From an uncultured Prevotellaceae bacterium (GTDB lineage: Bacteria > Bacteroidota > Bacteroidia > Bacteroidales > Bacteroidaceae), in NCBI GenBank assembly GCA_900314985.1, contig OMXL01000001.1:62001-126000 (forward strand): a stretch of DNA of 64,000 nucleotides, given 5' to 3'. Positions 25,881 to 34,472 of this stretch are shown here, piece after piece. A program made the translations under genes and the position numbers. The notes beneath the pieces were generated by a model, which saw only the letters and a list, made by a program, of their open reading frames with translations, ran no database searches and was not told the origin of the DNA. Position 1 is the first letter of the stretch; every line of letters starts with the position of its first letter.

Positions 25881-26411
25881 ATGAAGACAGGTATCACGGG
25901 AGGCATCGGTTCTGGCAAGAGCTACGTCTGTCAGCTGCTCAAAGCACGTGGCATAGAGGTCTACGACTGCGATCAAGCAGCCAAACGTATCATCCGCACA
26001 TCAGAAGATGTTCGCCGACAGCTATTACAGCTTATCGGTTCTTTGGAAAAGGCCGACATCGCACGTTTCCTGCTGGAAAGCGAGGCTAATGCCAAGAAGA
26101 TTGACGCCATTGTGCATCCAGCCGTCTTCAGGGACTTTGAGGAGAGCGGCTACCAATGGATGGAGAGCGCCATCCTCTACGAGTCGGGCATCAACTGTCT
26201 TGTCGACCGCGTCATTGTCGTCACTGCCCCCGAGGAGGTACGCATCCAGCGCATCATGCAGCGTGACGGCATTACCCGTGAGAAAGCCCTCCAATGGATG
26301 CAGCGGCAATGGCCACAAGAAGAACTGCGCCGCCGGGCTGACTACGAGATTGTCAATGATGGCCATGCCGACCTCAACGCCCAGTTAGACCAATTATTTA
26401 ATGAGATTTAG
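25881..26411 (+). CDS. coaE: Dephospho-CoA kinase
   Basis: A 176-residue enzyme that adds the 3'-phosphate in the last step of coenzyme A synthesis. It begins MKTGITGGIGSGKSYVC with the Walker A P-loop at the very N-terminus. Other family features are YDCDQAAKRII, the HPAVFRDF segment and ILYESGINCLVDRVIVVTAP, with RIMQRDGITREKA in the lid region. It is somewhat shorter than E. coli CoaE (206 residues), as is usual in Bacteroidetes. The ATG at 25881 is preferred to the preceding GTG, which belongs to the repeat tract. It is part of the nusB operon. Confidence 0.96.
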   Translation: MKTGITGGIGSGKSYVCQLLKARGIEVYDCDQAAKRIIRTSEDVRRQLLQLIGSLEKADIARFLLESEANAKKIDAIVHPAVFRDFEESGYQWMESAILYESGINCLVDRVIVVTAPEEVRIQRIMQRDGITREKALQWMQRQWPQEELRRRADYEIVNDGHADLNAQLDQLFNEI

Positions 26412-26412
26412 A

Positions 26413-26440
26413 CACTTCGAAATATCGAAACATCGAAATA
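26413..26440. repeat. Octamer tract (ATCGA family)
   Basis: CACTTCGA, AATATCGA, AACATCGA and a degenerate AATA unit fill the gap between the coaE stop and the DUF5606 gene. Confidence 0.7.
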
Positions 26441-26457
26441 ACAAAAAAAAGAATAAT

Positions 26458-26898
26458 ATGAAACAAACCATTTTAGCAATCTCCGGCAAACCCGGACTCT
26501 ACAAATTAGTATCACGCGCCAAGAACAGTCTCATCGTTGAGGCCCTTGACGAAACCCACAAGCGCATCCCTGCCTTTGGCACCGACCGCATCACCTCACT
26601 GGCAGACATCGCTATGTTCACTGAGACCGACGACGTACCCCTCATGAAGGTTCTCGCCTCTATGCGTGACCTGGAGCAGGGCAAGCCCAGCAGTGTCAAC
26701 TACAAGAAGGCTACTCCCGCCGAACTCCACGAGTACTTCTCAAAGGTGCTGCCCGAATGGGATCAGGATCGTGTACAGAACTCACACATTAAGAAGCTCA
26801 TCCAGTGGTACGACATCCTCGTCAAGGCTGGCATCACCGACTTCGAAGAGGAGATGGCTCCCACTGAGGGCGACAACATCGATGACCGCAAGGACTAA
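26458..26898 (+). CDS. DUF5606 family protein
   Basis: A 146-residue cytosolic protein of a Bacteroidetes-restricted family. The start at 26458 (MKQTILAISGKPGLYKLVS) excludes an in-frame extension coded by the octamer repeat. The N-terminal half looks like a small beta-barrel (SLIVEALDETHKRIPAFGTDRI, then SLADIAMFTETDDVPL). The C-terminal half is helical (PAELHEYFSKVLPEWDQDRV ... IKKLIQWYDILVKAGI), and the end is acidic. No function is known to me. It is the last gene of the nusB-yajC-ybbR-coaE run, and a strong bidirectional terminator follows. Confidence 0.88.
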   Translation: MKQTILAISGKPGLYKLVSRAKNSLIVEALDETHKRIPAFGTDRITSLADIAMFTETDDVPLMKVLASMRDLEQGKPSSVNYKKATPAELHEYFSKVLPEWDQDRVQNSHIKKLIQWYDILVKAGITDFEEEMAPTEGDNIDDRKD

Positions 26899-26920
26899 TC
26901 ATCGACAAGTACAAAATATA

Positions 26921-26958
26921 AAAAGAGAGGATGTTCATCATTGAACATCCTCTCTTTT
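26921..26958. terminator. Bidirectional terminator between DUF5606 and nrdG
   Basis: Perfect 17-bp stem: AAAAGAGAGGATGTTCA pairs with its complement at 942-958 of this kilobase, with a 4-base loop. The A and T runs at the two ends serve both convergent transcripts. Confidence 0.93.
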
Positions 26959-26973
26959 ATATACCTATTTATA

Positions 26974-27456
26974 TTATATTGCAATATCACGCTGACGCCA
27001 GAAGCGATAGGTAATATCCTCAAAGGAGCCATCGTCACGAAGACGATAAAGGCGTTGGTTGGTGGTTGGCGACTTCAAAGCACCAAGATGCTTGATATAA
27101 GGACCTATCTTGATGTAGTCGAAGTCCGCCTTCCTAACAACAGACGGTACACGAAGACGTCCACTATACCACGCTACCTTAAACTGCGGATAGGTCTCAT
27201 GGATGTATTGCGCCAACTGGTTGACACCTACTGGATCCGCATCACCGCCCATGAACGACAGACAGGTAATATCGGTACCATAACGCTCTACAAAGGCATC
27301 AATTGCATCCGTATCCAACGGCATACCAATGTCATCCCAGAGATAATGGCTATGGCATCCCGGGCAGCGACATGGACAGTTGGAGATATTGATGGCTAAG
27401 GTAACCTCATCTGGTATCTCCTGGAAAACAACCCCTGTGTTTACGTATTTAAGCAT
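26974..27456 (-). CDS. nrdG: Anaerobic ribonucleotide reductase activating protein (radical SAM)
   Basis: A 160-residue radical SAM enzyme that installs the glycyl radical on NrdD. The cluster motif C-x3-C-x2-C is in INISNCPCRCPGCHSHYLWD (about residues 28-40). LSFMGGDADP corresponds to the GGE-like SAM-binding stretch of the family. The protein is of normal length for NrdG. It follows nrdD by 68 bases, with a 12-bp hairpin at the nrdD stop, so transcription is shared but message stability may differ. It ends at the bidirectional terminator shared with DUF5606. Confidence 0.94.
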   Translation of the reverse strand: MLKYVNTGVVFQEIPDEVTLAINISNCPCRCPGCHSHYLWDDIGMPLDTDAIDAFVERYGTDITCLSFMGGDADPVGVNQLAQYIHETYPQFKVAWYSGRLRVPSVVRKADFDYIKIGPYIKHLGALKSPTTNQRLYRLRDDGSFEDITYRFWRQRDIAI

Positions 27457-27518
27457 TGATTAATTGTATATTCTCGTTTAGTTCCCTGAAATCTCTCACA
27501 TCGCCAAGCGGTGCAAGA

Positions 27519-27546
27519 GAGATATTACGCATGAGCGTAATATCTC
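27519..27546 (-). promoter_or_regulatory. Stem-loop spanning the nrdD stop codon
   Basis: Perfect 12-bp stem GAGATATTACGC / GCGTAATATCTC with a 4-base loop. The nrdD stop (27525-27527) lies inside the stem. No T run follows on the minus strand, so it is more likely an RNA-stability or processing stem than a terminator. Confidence 0.65.
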
Positions 27547-29618
27547 CTTGATGCTTCTTCCTGACGAGCCTGCGAGAAATTGCTGACGCGCTTCAGATAG
27601 CCAATGATGCGGGTCATGTAGTCCACATTCTTTGAGTGGCAGTGCGGGCACTCCTTCAGGTAGCGCTTGTCGATATGACCACAGTCATTACATACCGTAT
27701 TGGGAATGTTGAATGTGAAGTAGTTACAACCCTCCTTGGCAGCCACCTTCAGCAGGTGCAGATACTGTTCCTTAGACAGGTGCTCGTCAAGGTTCATGTG
27801 CAGGGCAGAACCACCGGTGAGGTGTTCTATATAGGGTGCGCCGTGCAGCTTAAACTTGTCGATAACTGACAACGAGTCATCCTCTACTACATAGAAGTAG
27901 CTGTTGTAGCAGTCGCGAGGTACAAAGTAGCCGTCCTCACGGTCCCACTTGGCATGCTTCACACCGACATTCTCTGCAGGAATCATCTCGCAGTTGAACA
28001 TGATATCCTTGGTGCGGTACTGTTTGTTGTATTTCTCAATGAGACCAAGAATGCCCTGTACGAACTTCTTGTAGTCCTCATTAGGCGTAATTTTCAGGCC
28101 CATGAACTCGGCAGCCTCTACGAGACCATTGATACCGATAGTGAGGTACTGACGGGCGATATTAATGTAGCCAGCATCGAACAGTGGCAGCATGCCGTGC
28201 TCCTGCAGGTCCTTGAGGTTCTCGTTGTAAGCCAGCTGTACCTTGTGGCAGAGATCAATCACCTGTGAAAGGTACTCCAAATAGTCCATCTTGTGGTTGA
28301 CGGCATACTGTACGCAACGGTTCAGGTTGATGGTGAGCACCGACTTAGAACCGGTAGACACACCGCCCGCACCCAACGTATAAGAGAATCCGTTGTCAGT
28401 AATCTCGTTACGCAGACGGCAGCAAGAAGACAGCGAGTCTGCATTATCACTCATGTAGGTAAAGAATGAGTGACCCTCAGCGTACATCTCTGCGGTAAAC
28501 TCACCCCACTCCTTATCCTTAGGCTCACCATTCTCGTCAACAAGCAGAGCCATCGTCTCTACAGGGAAGGTCAGCAGGGTCTTAGTGCGCTCCTGATTGA
28601 ACCATTTCATGAAGCGCTTCTGCAGCCAAGAGAGTCCGTCCCAGTCGGGCTGACTACCATCGGGGAAGTAGAACTCACCGAAGATGCTCTCGAAGTAGTA
28701 GCGATCGTAATATGCCACATTCCAGAACACTGCCTGATAGTTGCGTGCACCTGTGGGCTGGTTCAACGAGTAGACAATCTGCTCGAAGTAGTCGGTGATA
28801 ACTTTATCAATAGTACGCTTCTTCAGGGAGAGATCAGCCTGCTGCTCGGGATGCTGCCAGTAGTCTTTACCATACTCGTTACCAATGAAGTAGTTCATGT
28901 ACATCAGGAACTCAGGGGTAGCACAGGCACCAGCAAGCATAGAACTTACCATAAACACCATATTGATGAAACCACCAGCAAACGACTTCAGGTTGGTAGG
29001 AGCCGTAGAGTTACCACCAATGGCAGTAGTACCGCCAATCAGCCAGGGATACATCGTGATAGATGCACAGTAGTTGGCCAGCGAGGTCTCGTCGTTCTTA
29101 TATATAAAGTGGTGGGTCAGTAAGTCAATATACTGATCAGCCAACTCCTTGTCGTACATCTTCTTGATGCGCTCGGTGAGCAGACGACGGTTCAGGCGGA
29201 TGAAATTTGACTTAGGTAACTCGCCAATCAGCGTAGCAATGTTCTTGTGCTCCACATTGGCATTAGCGTCAAACTTCGAACTGGTGGCAGCATTGGCCGA
29301 CTCCATATAGTCAGACAGGAACTGCAACTTAGCCAGCGTCTCGCGGTCCTCGGTATGCTGCTGACGATAAAGCATGAACGACTTGGCCACCTTATAGAAG
29401 CCTTCGCGCATCAGCGCCTCCTCAACCTGGTTCTGAATATCCTCCACCGTGATATCATCCTTGATATCCAGGTGACTGAGAATCTTCGAGATAGTACCCA
29501 GGTCAGAAGGTACATTCACACTCTCGAACGCCTTGACGATGGCGTTCATAATTTTGTCCAGCGAAAACGAGTCTTTTGAACCGTCGCGTTTGGTAATGGT
29601 AAAGTTCTTAATCTCCAT
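27525..29618 (-). CDS. nrdD: Anaerobic ribonucleoside-triphosphate reductase
   Basis: A 697-residue glycyl-radical enzyme making dNTPs without oxygen. An N-terminal ATP-cone (about residues 5-95, FTITKRDGSKDSFSLDKIM ... YRQQHTED) senses ATP/dATP. The active-site region includes NSDSLSSCCRLRNEI-like DNADSLSSCCRLRNEI, and a zinc site CNDCGHIDKRYLKECPHC lies near the C-terminus. The glycyl radical Gly is in TRIIGYLKRVSNFSQ, about 25 residues from the end. All match class III NrdD; the length is normal. It forms an operon with nrdG. The leader is unusual: a minus-strand promoter at 29742-29749, a 5' hairpin, a repeated CCAAAACGG dyad and a possible 18-residue peptide. Confidence 0.97.
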   Translation of the reverse strand: MEIKNFTITKRDGSKDSFSLDKIMNAIVKAFESVNVPSDLGTISKILSHLDIKDDITVEDIQNQVEEALMREGFYKVAKSFMLYRQQHTEDRETLAKLQFLSDYMESANAATSSKFDANANVEHKNIATLIGELPKSNFIRLNRRLLTERIKKMYDKELADQYIDLLTHHFIYKNDETSLANYCASITMYPWLIGGTTAIGGNSTAPTNLKSFAGGFINMVFMVSSMLAGACATPEFLMYMNYFIGNEYGKDYWQHPEQQADLSLKKRTIDKVITDYFEQIVYSLNQPTGARNYQAVFWNVAYYDRYYFESIFGEFYFPDGSQPDWDGLSWLQKRFMKWFNQERTKTLLTFPVETMALLVDENGEPKDKEWGEFTAEMYAEGHSFFTYMSDNADSLSSCCRLRNEITDNGFSYTLGAGGVSTGSKSVLTINLNRCVQYAVNHKMDYLEYLSQVIDLCHKVQLAYNENLKDLQEHGMLPLFDAGYINIARQYLTIGINGLVEAAEFMGLKITPNEDYKKFVQGILGLIEKYNKQYRTKDIMFNCEMIPAENVGVKHAKWDREDGYFVPRDCYNSYFYVVEDDSLSVIDKFKLHGAPYIEHLTGGSALHMNLDEHLSKEQYLHLLKVAAKEGCNYFTFNIPNTVCNDCGHIDKRYLKECPHCHSKNVDYMTRIIGYLKRVSNFSQARQEEASRRYYAHA

Positions 29619-29637
29619 TGTTTATGCGTATATTTCT

Positions 29638-29694
29638 TTAGTTATCGCTATCTCTTTGCAACACAAAGTCATCCGTTTTGGACAACTTTTTCAT
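29638..29694 (-). CDS. Possible leader peptide upstream of nrdD
   Basis: An 18-codon frame in the nrdD leader, MKKLSKTDDFVLQRDSDN, with an ATG about 40 bases after the predicted transcript start. The stop lies 19 bases before the nrdD ATG. The frame is also open upstream, so the ATG is the only argument for this start. It contains the second CCAAAACGG dyad. Whether it is translated is unknown; it could be just RNA structure. Confidence 0.3.
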   Translation of the reverse strand: MKKLSKTDDFVLQRDSDN

Positions 29695-29700
29695 TTTTCT

Positions 29701-29739
29701 CTCGCAAAAAGTTTCCCGTTTTGGGAAACTCTTAGCGAG
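29701..29739 (-). promoter_or_regulatory. 5'-terminal hairpin of the nrdD leader
   Basis: Outer stem CTCGC / GCGAG (29701-29705 with 29735-29739), a symmetric 4/4 internal loop, then a perfect 8-bp inner stem AGTTTCCC / GGGAAACT with loop GTTTT (29710-29730). A related dyad with TCC GTTTT GGA lies at about 29669-29691. Confidence 0.7.
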
Positions 29740-29741
29740 TG

Positions 29742-29749
29742 CAAAGATA
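29742..29749 (-). promoter_or_regulatory. -7 box of nrdD-nrdG
   Basis: TATCTTTG on the minus strand. The predicted start of RNA is at about 29736, giving a leader of roughly 117 bases. No clear -33 TTG is at the right distance. Confidence 0.65.
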
Positions 29750-29833
29750 CAAAATATAACCAAATAACAGGCATATTTTGGAGAGAAATATTTGCAAAAA
29801 ATAGTTAATCTACCGTATTCTACCGAGCACGTT

Positions 29834-30529
29834 TCAGTCATCCAACGAATAAGTCACTGTAGTAACTACGCGTAACTTTTTTATATACGGGGTGTTATCG
29901 TCTCGGTTCTCGATAGAAAACTGCCCCTGATCGGCAGTGACAATTTTTCCAAGGTCACATTCACTGGCCTCAGCAAACTGTGCTGCGGTCTTTTGGGCGT
30001 TCTTGATAGCCTCCGCCATCATCTCTGGTTTCATCTGTTGGAACGATGCATATTCATACTGCGGATAGTTCTCACCCAATGCCACGCCCTGCTTCAGGAG
30101 CTCAGCCTGACTGGAGATGGCCTTGTTGACTTCATCGACCTTATTGGTAGCTACCGTGATAGTCGTATTGACGATATAGCGGAACGCCTTCACGTTGTCG
30201 CCCCACTCACGAGCCTCCAAGTCTGTGATGGAAGGAGGATTGACTGTAATTTCCTTTTCAGGAAGTCCATACTTCAACAAGAACTGTTTAATCTTCTTCG
30301 TCTGGATATTGATATTCTCATAAAGTAGCGGCAGATCGTTTCCCGTCACCTTAGTACCAATACTCCACGTCACCTTGTCAGCAGGAACCTCTCGTTCAGC
30401 CAGTCCCTTGACAGTTACATGACGATCCTTGTTGACAAAGTTGTCAATGCCTGCCTTAACAAACCATCCGAGGCAGACGATACCTACAGCAATAATAGCT
30501 GCGGCAATGATGCGGTTGTTTTCTTTCAT
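29834..30529 (-). CDS. SIMPL domain (DUF541) protein
   Basis: A 231-residue protein with an N-terminal signal anchor ([18 protein letters not shown], about residues 6-23) and a periplasmic SIMPL domain. Family features are [20 protein letters not shown] at the start of the domain, the central [15 protein letters not shown] and [15 protein letters not shown], and [33 protein letters not shown] proteins (for example E. coli YggE) are linked to resistance against oxidative and envelope stress; the molecular role is unknown. It stands between nrdD and rnr on the same strand. A heptamer tract lies between rnr and this gene. Confidence 0.9.
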   Translation of the reverse strand: MKENNRIIAAAIIAVGIVCLGWFVKAGIDNFVNKDRHVTVKGLAEREVPADKVTWSIGTKVTGNDLPLLYENINIQTKKIKQFLLKYGLPEKEITVNPPSITDLEAREWGDNVKAFRYIVNTTITVATNKVDEVNKAISSQAELLKQGVALGENYPQYEYASFQQMKPEMMAEAIKNAQKTAAQFAEASECDLGKIVTADQGQFSIENRDDNTPYIKKLRVVTTVTYSLDD

Positions 30530-30565
30530 ACGTACCTTATTATATTAATGGGGTTAATGGGTCAA

Positions 30566-30593
30566 ATAGTGAATAGTGAATACTGAATAGTGA
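30566..30593. repeat. Heptamer tract ATAGTGA
   Basis: Four units ATAGTGA, ATAGTGA, ATACTGA, ATAGTGA end 3 bases before the rnr stop codon. Same family as 25857-25880, 34369-34403 and 59133-59160. Confidence 0.8.
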
Positions 30594-30596
30594 GAA

Positions 30597-32735
30597 TCAT
30601 GTGTCAGCAAGAACGAAGTCGAGCTGTCGTTTCTCCATATTGGCACGAGCCACCTTGATGCGGATAGGATCACCCAACTGATACTTGTTGTGATGGCGAC
30701 GACCAACAAGACAATAGTTGCGTTCATCGAAGTCGTAGTAGTCATCGTCGAGGTCGTGCATCGACACCATACCTTCGCAATGATTCTCGTCGACCTCACA
30801 GTAGATACCGTACGACTGAATGCCAGAGATATGAGCATCATACTCATTGCCAATCTTATCAGCCATAAATTCCACCATCTTATACTTGATGCTGTCGCGC
30901 TCAGCCTGCTGGGCAGTCTGTTCCATGTCAGAGCAATGCTCGCACAATTCCTCATACTTCTCCTGATTGGCTGAGCGGGCACCATCCTGATATTTCGTCA
31001 GCAAACGGTGTACCATGGTATCGGGATAACGGCGGATAGGCGAAGTAAAATGAGTATAATACTCGAAAGCCAGTCCGTAGTGACCGATGTTATGCGTAGA
31101 GTATTTCGCCTTCATCATCGCACGCAGGGCGACAGTCTCAATCAGTTTCTGTTCCTTCTTACCCTGACAGCCATCCATCAGTGCATTCAGCGACTTCGAG
31201 ATAGCGCCCTTGGTGCCTGCCGTTTTCATCTTATAACCAAACTTGACGACAAACTCACGCAGTGCCTCCAGTTTGGTAGGATCTGGCTGGTCATGAATAC
31301 GGTAAGGCAAGGTCTTACCCTTCGTACCTTTCTTAACTTTGCCCACACTCTCTGCTACTGTACGATTAGCCAAAAGCATAAATTCCTCAATGAGCTGTGT
31401 GGCATCGTTCGACTTCTTGAAATATGCTCGAACAGGTTTGCCCGCCTCATCAATATCAAAGTGCAGCTCCTCACGGTCGAACTTGACAGCGCCACCCTTG
31501 AAACGGCGTTCGCGCAACTTCTTGGCCAACTTGTCAAGGATTCGCAACTCATCCGCATAGTCACCATCCTTGCCCATCAATATCTCCTGGACTTCCTCAT
31601 ACGCGTACCTTCTATTACTCTTGATGACAGTATGAGCGATATGGTAGTCCTTGACGTTAGCTTCTTCGTCCAAAACGAAGATAACACTATAGCAGAGTTT
31701 CTCCTCGTCAGGACGCAGTGAGCAGATGAAGTTACATAAACGCTCTGGTAACATGGGGATGGTACGGTCAACGAGATAGACACTGGTGGCACGCTTGACG
31801 GCCTCCTTATCAATCACAGAACCCTCCTTGACATAGTGCGAGACATCAGCGATATGAACACCAACCTCCCAATTCTTGCCTTTCTTTTGGATTGACAACG
31901 CATCATCAAAGTCCTTGGCATCTTTGGGGTCGATAGTACAAGTGAAGACATCACGGAAGTCCTCACGACGAGCAATCTCCTCAGGTGTGATGCCTGGTTC
32001 TATCTTCTCGGCAGCATCCTCGACATGTTTGGGATAGCGGTATGGCAGACCATATTGCGCCAAGATAGCATGCATCTCTACATTGTTGTCGCCCTCCTTA
32101 CCCAGCACATCAATGACTTCACCGACGATATTCTTCGAGTCTTTCGACGGCCACTGGGTAATCTTGACAACAGCCTTGTCACCTGTCTTGCCACCCTTCA
32201 GCTTCTTCTTAGGAATAAGAATATCGTGAACAAAGATATTACCCTCAGTAACCAGGAAGGCGTAGTCTTTCTCCACCTTCAGCTTACCAACAGCCTGGTC
32301 GCGTTTATGACTAAGAATTTCAACAACCATAGCCTCCTTGATATGCTTCTCACGACGAGCCATCATAGCCACCTTGACCCTGTCACCATTCAGCGCAAAC
32401 ATTGAATTACGCTCACTGACAAAGATAGGTTTGCCACCATCATCGGGCATAAACGAGTTCTTGCCATTGGCCTTACGAACAAAAGTACCTTCCTGCACCT
32501 GTGTCTTCAAGTTCAGACGATAGGAATTATCACTGACTTTCGACAGGAAGTCGTCCCACGCCATCTCTTCCATGAGGTCAATAGCCAACATCTTCGTCGG
32601 ATGTGTATCCAACTTCAATGCCTTGAAGATCTGCTTAAAAGAGAAAGTCTCATTAGGATTTTGCTGAAACAGTGTCTGCAGCATCTCTGCAATCTGCTTC
32701 TTATTCAGCCGTTTTCCACCTTTTTTCTTACTCAT
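30597..32735 (-). CDS. rnr: Ribonuclease R
   Basis: A 712-residue 3'-5' exoribonuclease that degrades structured RNA. The start at 32735 (MSKKKGGKRLNKKQIAEML) is chosen because the longer frame runs through the -7 box at 32763-32770. Domains in order are an N-terminal helix-turn-helix (about 8-75), two cold-shock domains (about 80-235), and the RNB catalytic domain (about 245-580). The last has the acidic motif TIDPKDAKDFDDALS and the signature ADVSHYVKEGSVIDKEA, then NIGHYGLAFEYYTHFTSPIRRY. A C-terminal S1 domain follows (about 625-705, GNEYDAHISGIQSYGIYCEV). Length and order are those of RNase R. Confidence 0.96.
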   Translation of the reverse strand: MSKKKGGKRLNKKQIAEMLQTLFQQNPNETFSFKQIFKALKLDTHPTKMLAIDLMEEMAWDDFLSKVSDNSYRLNLKTQVQEGTFVRKANGKNSFMPDDGGKPIFVSERNSMFALNGDRVKVAMMARREKHIKEAMVVEILSHKRDQAVGKLKVEKDYAFLVTEGNIFVHDILIPKKKLKGGKTGDKAVVKITQWPSKDSKNIVGEVIDVLGKEGDNNVEMHAILAQYGLPYRYPKHVEDAAEKIEPGITPEEIARREDFRDVFTCTIDPKDAKDFDDALSIQKKGKNWEVGVHIADVSHYVKEGSVIDKEAVKRATSVYLVDRTIPMLPERLCNFICSLRPDEEKLCYSVIFVLDEEANVKDYHIAHTVIKSNRRYAYEEVQEILMGKDGDYADELRILDKLAKKLRERRFKGGAVKFDREELHFDIDEAGKPVRAYFKKSNDATQLIEEFMLLANRTVAESVGKVKKGTKGKTLPYRIHDQPDPTKLEALREFVVKFGYKMKTAGTKGAISKSLNALMDGCQGKKEQKLIETVALRAMMKAKYSTHNIGHYGLAFEYYTHFTSPIRRYPDTMVHRLLTKYQDGARSANQEKYEELCEHCSDMEQTAQQAERDSIKYKMVEFMADKIGNEYDAHISGIQSYGIYCEVDENHCEGMVSMHDLDDDYYDFDERNYCLVGRRHHNKYQLGDPIRIKVARANMEKRQLDFVLADT

Positions 32736-32762
32736 AGCATTTATATTTAATGGTTTCTGTCG

Positions 32763-32770
32763 CAAAGATA
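32763..32770 (-). promoter_or_regulatory. -7 box of rnr
   Basis: Minus-strand TATCTTTG, 28 bases from the chosen ATG, in the divergent gap with the flotillin gene. Confidence 0.75.
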
Positions 32771-32815
32771 TAAAAAAAAAATTATAGTTTGTACATGTGG
32801 CAACATTTTTTTTAC

Positions 32816-32836
32816 TTTTCACTTTTCACTTTTCAC
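32816..32836. repeat. Heptamer tract TTTTCAC
   Basis: Three perfect TTTTCAC units followed by a T run, ending 9 bases before the flotillin -7 box. The position is the same as that of 23376-23403 before nusB. Confidence 0.8.
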
Positions 32837-32845
32837 TTTTTTTCG

Positions 32846-32853
32846 TACCTTTG
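32846..32853 (+). promoter_or_regulatory. -7 box of the flotillin gene
   Basis: TACCTTTG, 33 bases before the ATG at 32887. The heptamer tract lies where -33 should be. Confidence 0.75.
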
Positions 32854-32886
32854 CCGATAATTATTTTTATAACCAATTAATTGCTT

Positions 32887-34380
32887 ATGGAACCAACCGT
32901 TTTCATTCTTGTTGCAGCGGCCATTTTCGTATTGGTCGTCTTTTTATTCGTCTCTTATGTAAAGGCTCCGCCCTCAGCAGCCTTCATCATATCGGGTCTA
33001 TCGCGAGAACCTCGTGTACTGATAGGCTCCGGTGGTTTTCGCATCCCATTCTTTGAGCGTTTGGACCGCGTCTATCTCGGACAGATTACTGTAGACATCA
33101 AGACTGAGGAGAGTGTACCAACCACAGACTTCATCAATGTTGACGTGGATGCAGTTGCTAAGATTCGTGTGATGCCGACCAACGAGGGTACCCGTCTGGC
33201 TGCCAAGAACTTCCTGAATATGATGCCTAACGAGATTGCCGAACAGTTGCAGGACTCGTTGCAGGGTAACATGCGTGAAATCATTGGTACACTGGATCTC
33301 CGTTCATTGAATACCGACCGCGACGGATTCTCTGATCAGGTAATGACCAAGGCCCAGCCCGATATGGCCAAGTTAGGTATTGAGATTATCTCTTGTAACA
33401 TCCAGAATGTCACCGACAAGGAGGGCCTCATCAAGGACCTCGGTGCAGACAACACCGCCAAAATCAAGAAAGATGCCAGCATCAATCGCGCCATTGCCGA
33501 ACGTGACGTCAAGATTGAAGTATCGAAGGCTGACAAGGAGGCTAATGATGCCCGTGTAGATGCAGATACCGCCATCGCCATCAAGAATAACGACTTGGCT
33601 CTGAAGCGTGCCGCCCTGAAACAGCAGGCAGACACAGCACAAGCCGATGCAGATGCCGCTTATGCCATCCAGCAACAGGAACAGCAGAAGACTATCAACA
33701 TCAAGACCGTAGAGGCCGAGATTGAGAAGACCAAGCGCGAGCAGATCCTGTCCAAGGAGCAGATTGAGATTCGTCAGAACCAGTTGGCTGCCGAGATTGA
33801 GAAGAAAGCCGATGCCGACAAGTATCAAATAGAGAAGAATGCTGCCGCCGACTTAGAGCAACGCAAACGTATCGCTGAAGCCCAGAAGTACGAAGCCGAA
33901 CAGCGTGCCCTGGCTCAGAATGCGGAGTCCGATGCGACACGCTACCGTCTGGAACAAGAGGCCGCCGGTATCAAAGCCAAGGGAGAAGCTGAAGCTTATG
34001 CCATCCAGAAGAAGGGAGAAGCCGAGGCTTTGGCTATGGACAAGAAGGCCGAGGCTTACAAGAAATACAACAATGCCGCCGTGGCTCAGATGATGATCGA
34101 GGTTTTGCCACAGATTGTCGAGAATGTCGCCAAGCCCATCTCAGCCATCAAGGATGTTCACGTCTACAGCGGTGGTCAGGAGACAGGTGCCGGTGTAGCT
34201 TCCATGAGCGGTGGTGTTCCCGTGGCCATCAAACAGGCTTTCGACGTACTGAAGTCAGCTACTGGTGTTGACATGGCCGACATCATGCGTGCAGGAACCA
34301 TTGATGCCAAGGTAAACCGCAACATCAACCTCAACGACGAAGCACGCGAGGCCGTAGACAACATTATAAGTGAAAAGTGA
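32887..34380 (+). CDS. Flotillin-like SPFH domain protein
   Basis: A 497-residue membrane-anchored scaffold protein. One N-terminal hydrophobic segment (about residues 4-24, VFILVAAAIFVLVVFLFVSY) is followed by an SPFH/band 7 domain (about 30-215, GLSREPRVLIGSGGFRIPF ... EIISCNIQNVTD). A long Ala/Glu/Lys-rich coiled coil (about 215-400, KGEAEAYAIQKKGEAEAL) comes next, then a short globular tail. This is flotillin architecture; such proteins form oligomers in ordered membrane patches. The ATG at 32887 is chosen over an upstream TTG. Oddity: the last residues (SEK) and the stop codon are coded by a heptamer repeat tract (34369-34403), so repeat slippage would alter the C-terminus. Confidence 0.93.
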   Translation: MEPTVFILVAAAIFVLVVFLFVSYVKAPPSAAFIISGLSREPRVLIGSGGFRIPFFERLDRVYLGQITVDIKTEESVPTTDFINVDVDAVAKIRVMPTNEGTRLAAKNFLNMMPNEIAEQLQDSLQGNMREIIGTLDLRSLNTDRDGFSDQVMTKAQPDMAKLGIEIISCNIQNVTDKEGLIKDLGADNTAKIKKDASINRAIAERDVKIEVSKADKEANDARVDADTAIAIKNNDLALKRAALKQQADTAQADADAAYAIQQQEQQKTINIKTVEAEIEKTKREQILSKEQIEIRQNQLAAEIEKKADADKYQIEKNAAADLEQRKRIAEAQKYEAEQRALAQNAESDATRYRLEQEAAGIKAKGEAEAYAIQKKGEAEALAMDKKAEAYKKYNNAAVAQMMIEVLPQIVENVAKPISAIKDVHVYSGGQETGAGVASMSGGVPVAIKQAFDVLKSATGVDMADIMRAGTIDAKVNRNINLNDEAREAVDNIISEK

Positions 34381-34403
34381 AAAATGAATAGTGAAAAGTA
34401 AAT
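34369..34403. repeat. Heptamer tract across the flotillin stop codon
   Basis: AGTGAAA, AGTGAAA, AATGAAT, AGTGAAA, AGTAAAT: five 7-base units. The TGA stop at 34378-34380 belongs to the second unit. Confidence 0.8.
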
Positions 34404-34404
34404 A

Positions 34405-34436
34405 ATTTCTTTGACCTAAAGGCGCAAAGTGTGGCA
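34405..34436 (+). repeat. ATTTCTTTGACCT element, copy 2
   Basis: Second copy of the ATTTCTYTGACCTRWAGG element, between the flotillin and epimerase genes. It contains the weak dyad CTTTG...CAAAG. Confidence 0.6.
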
Positions 34437-34472
34437 CACAATGCTACCGCTTTGAATATTAAAAAATAAACA

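Noticed and set aside
29638..29841. 67-residue minus-strand protein upstream of nrdD
   Set aside because: The longer frame begins upstream of the -7 box. Only the 18-codon part after the transcript start is kept, as a low-confidence leader peptide.
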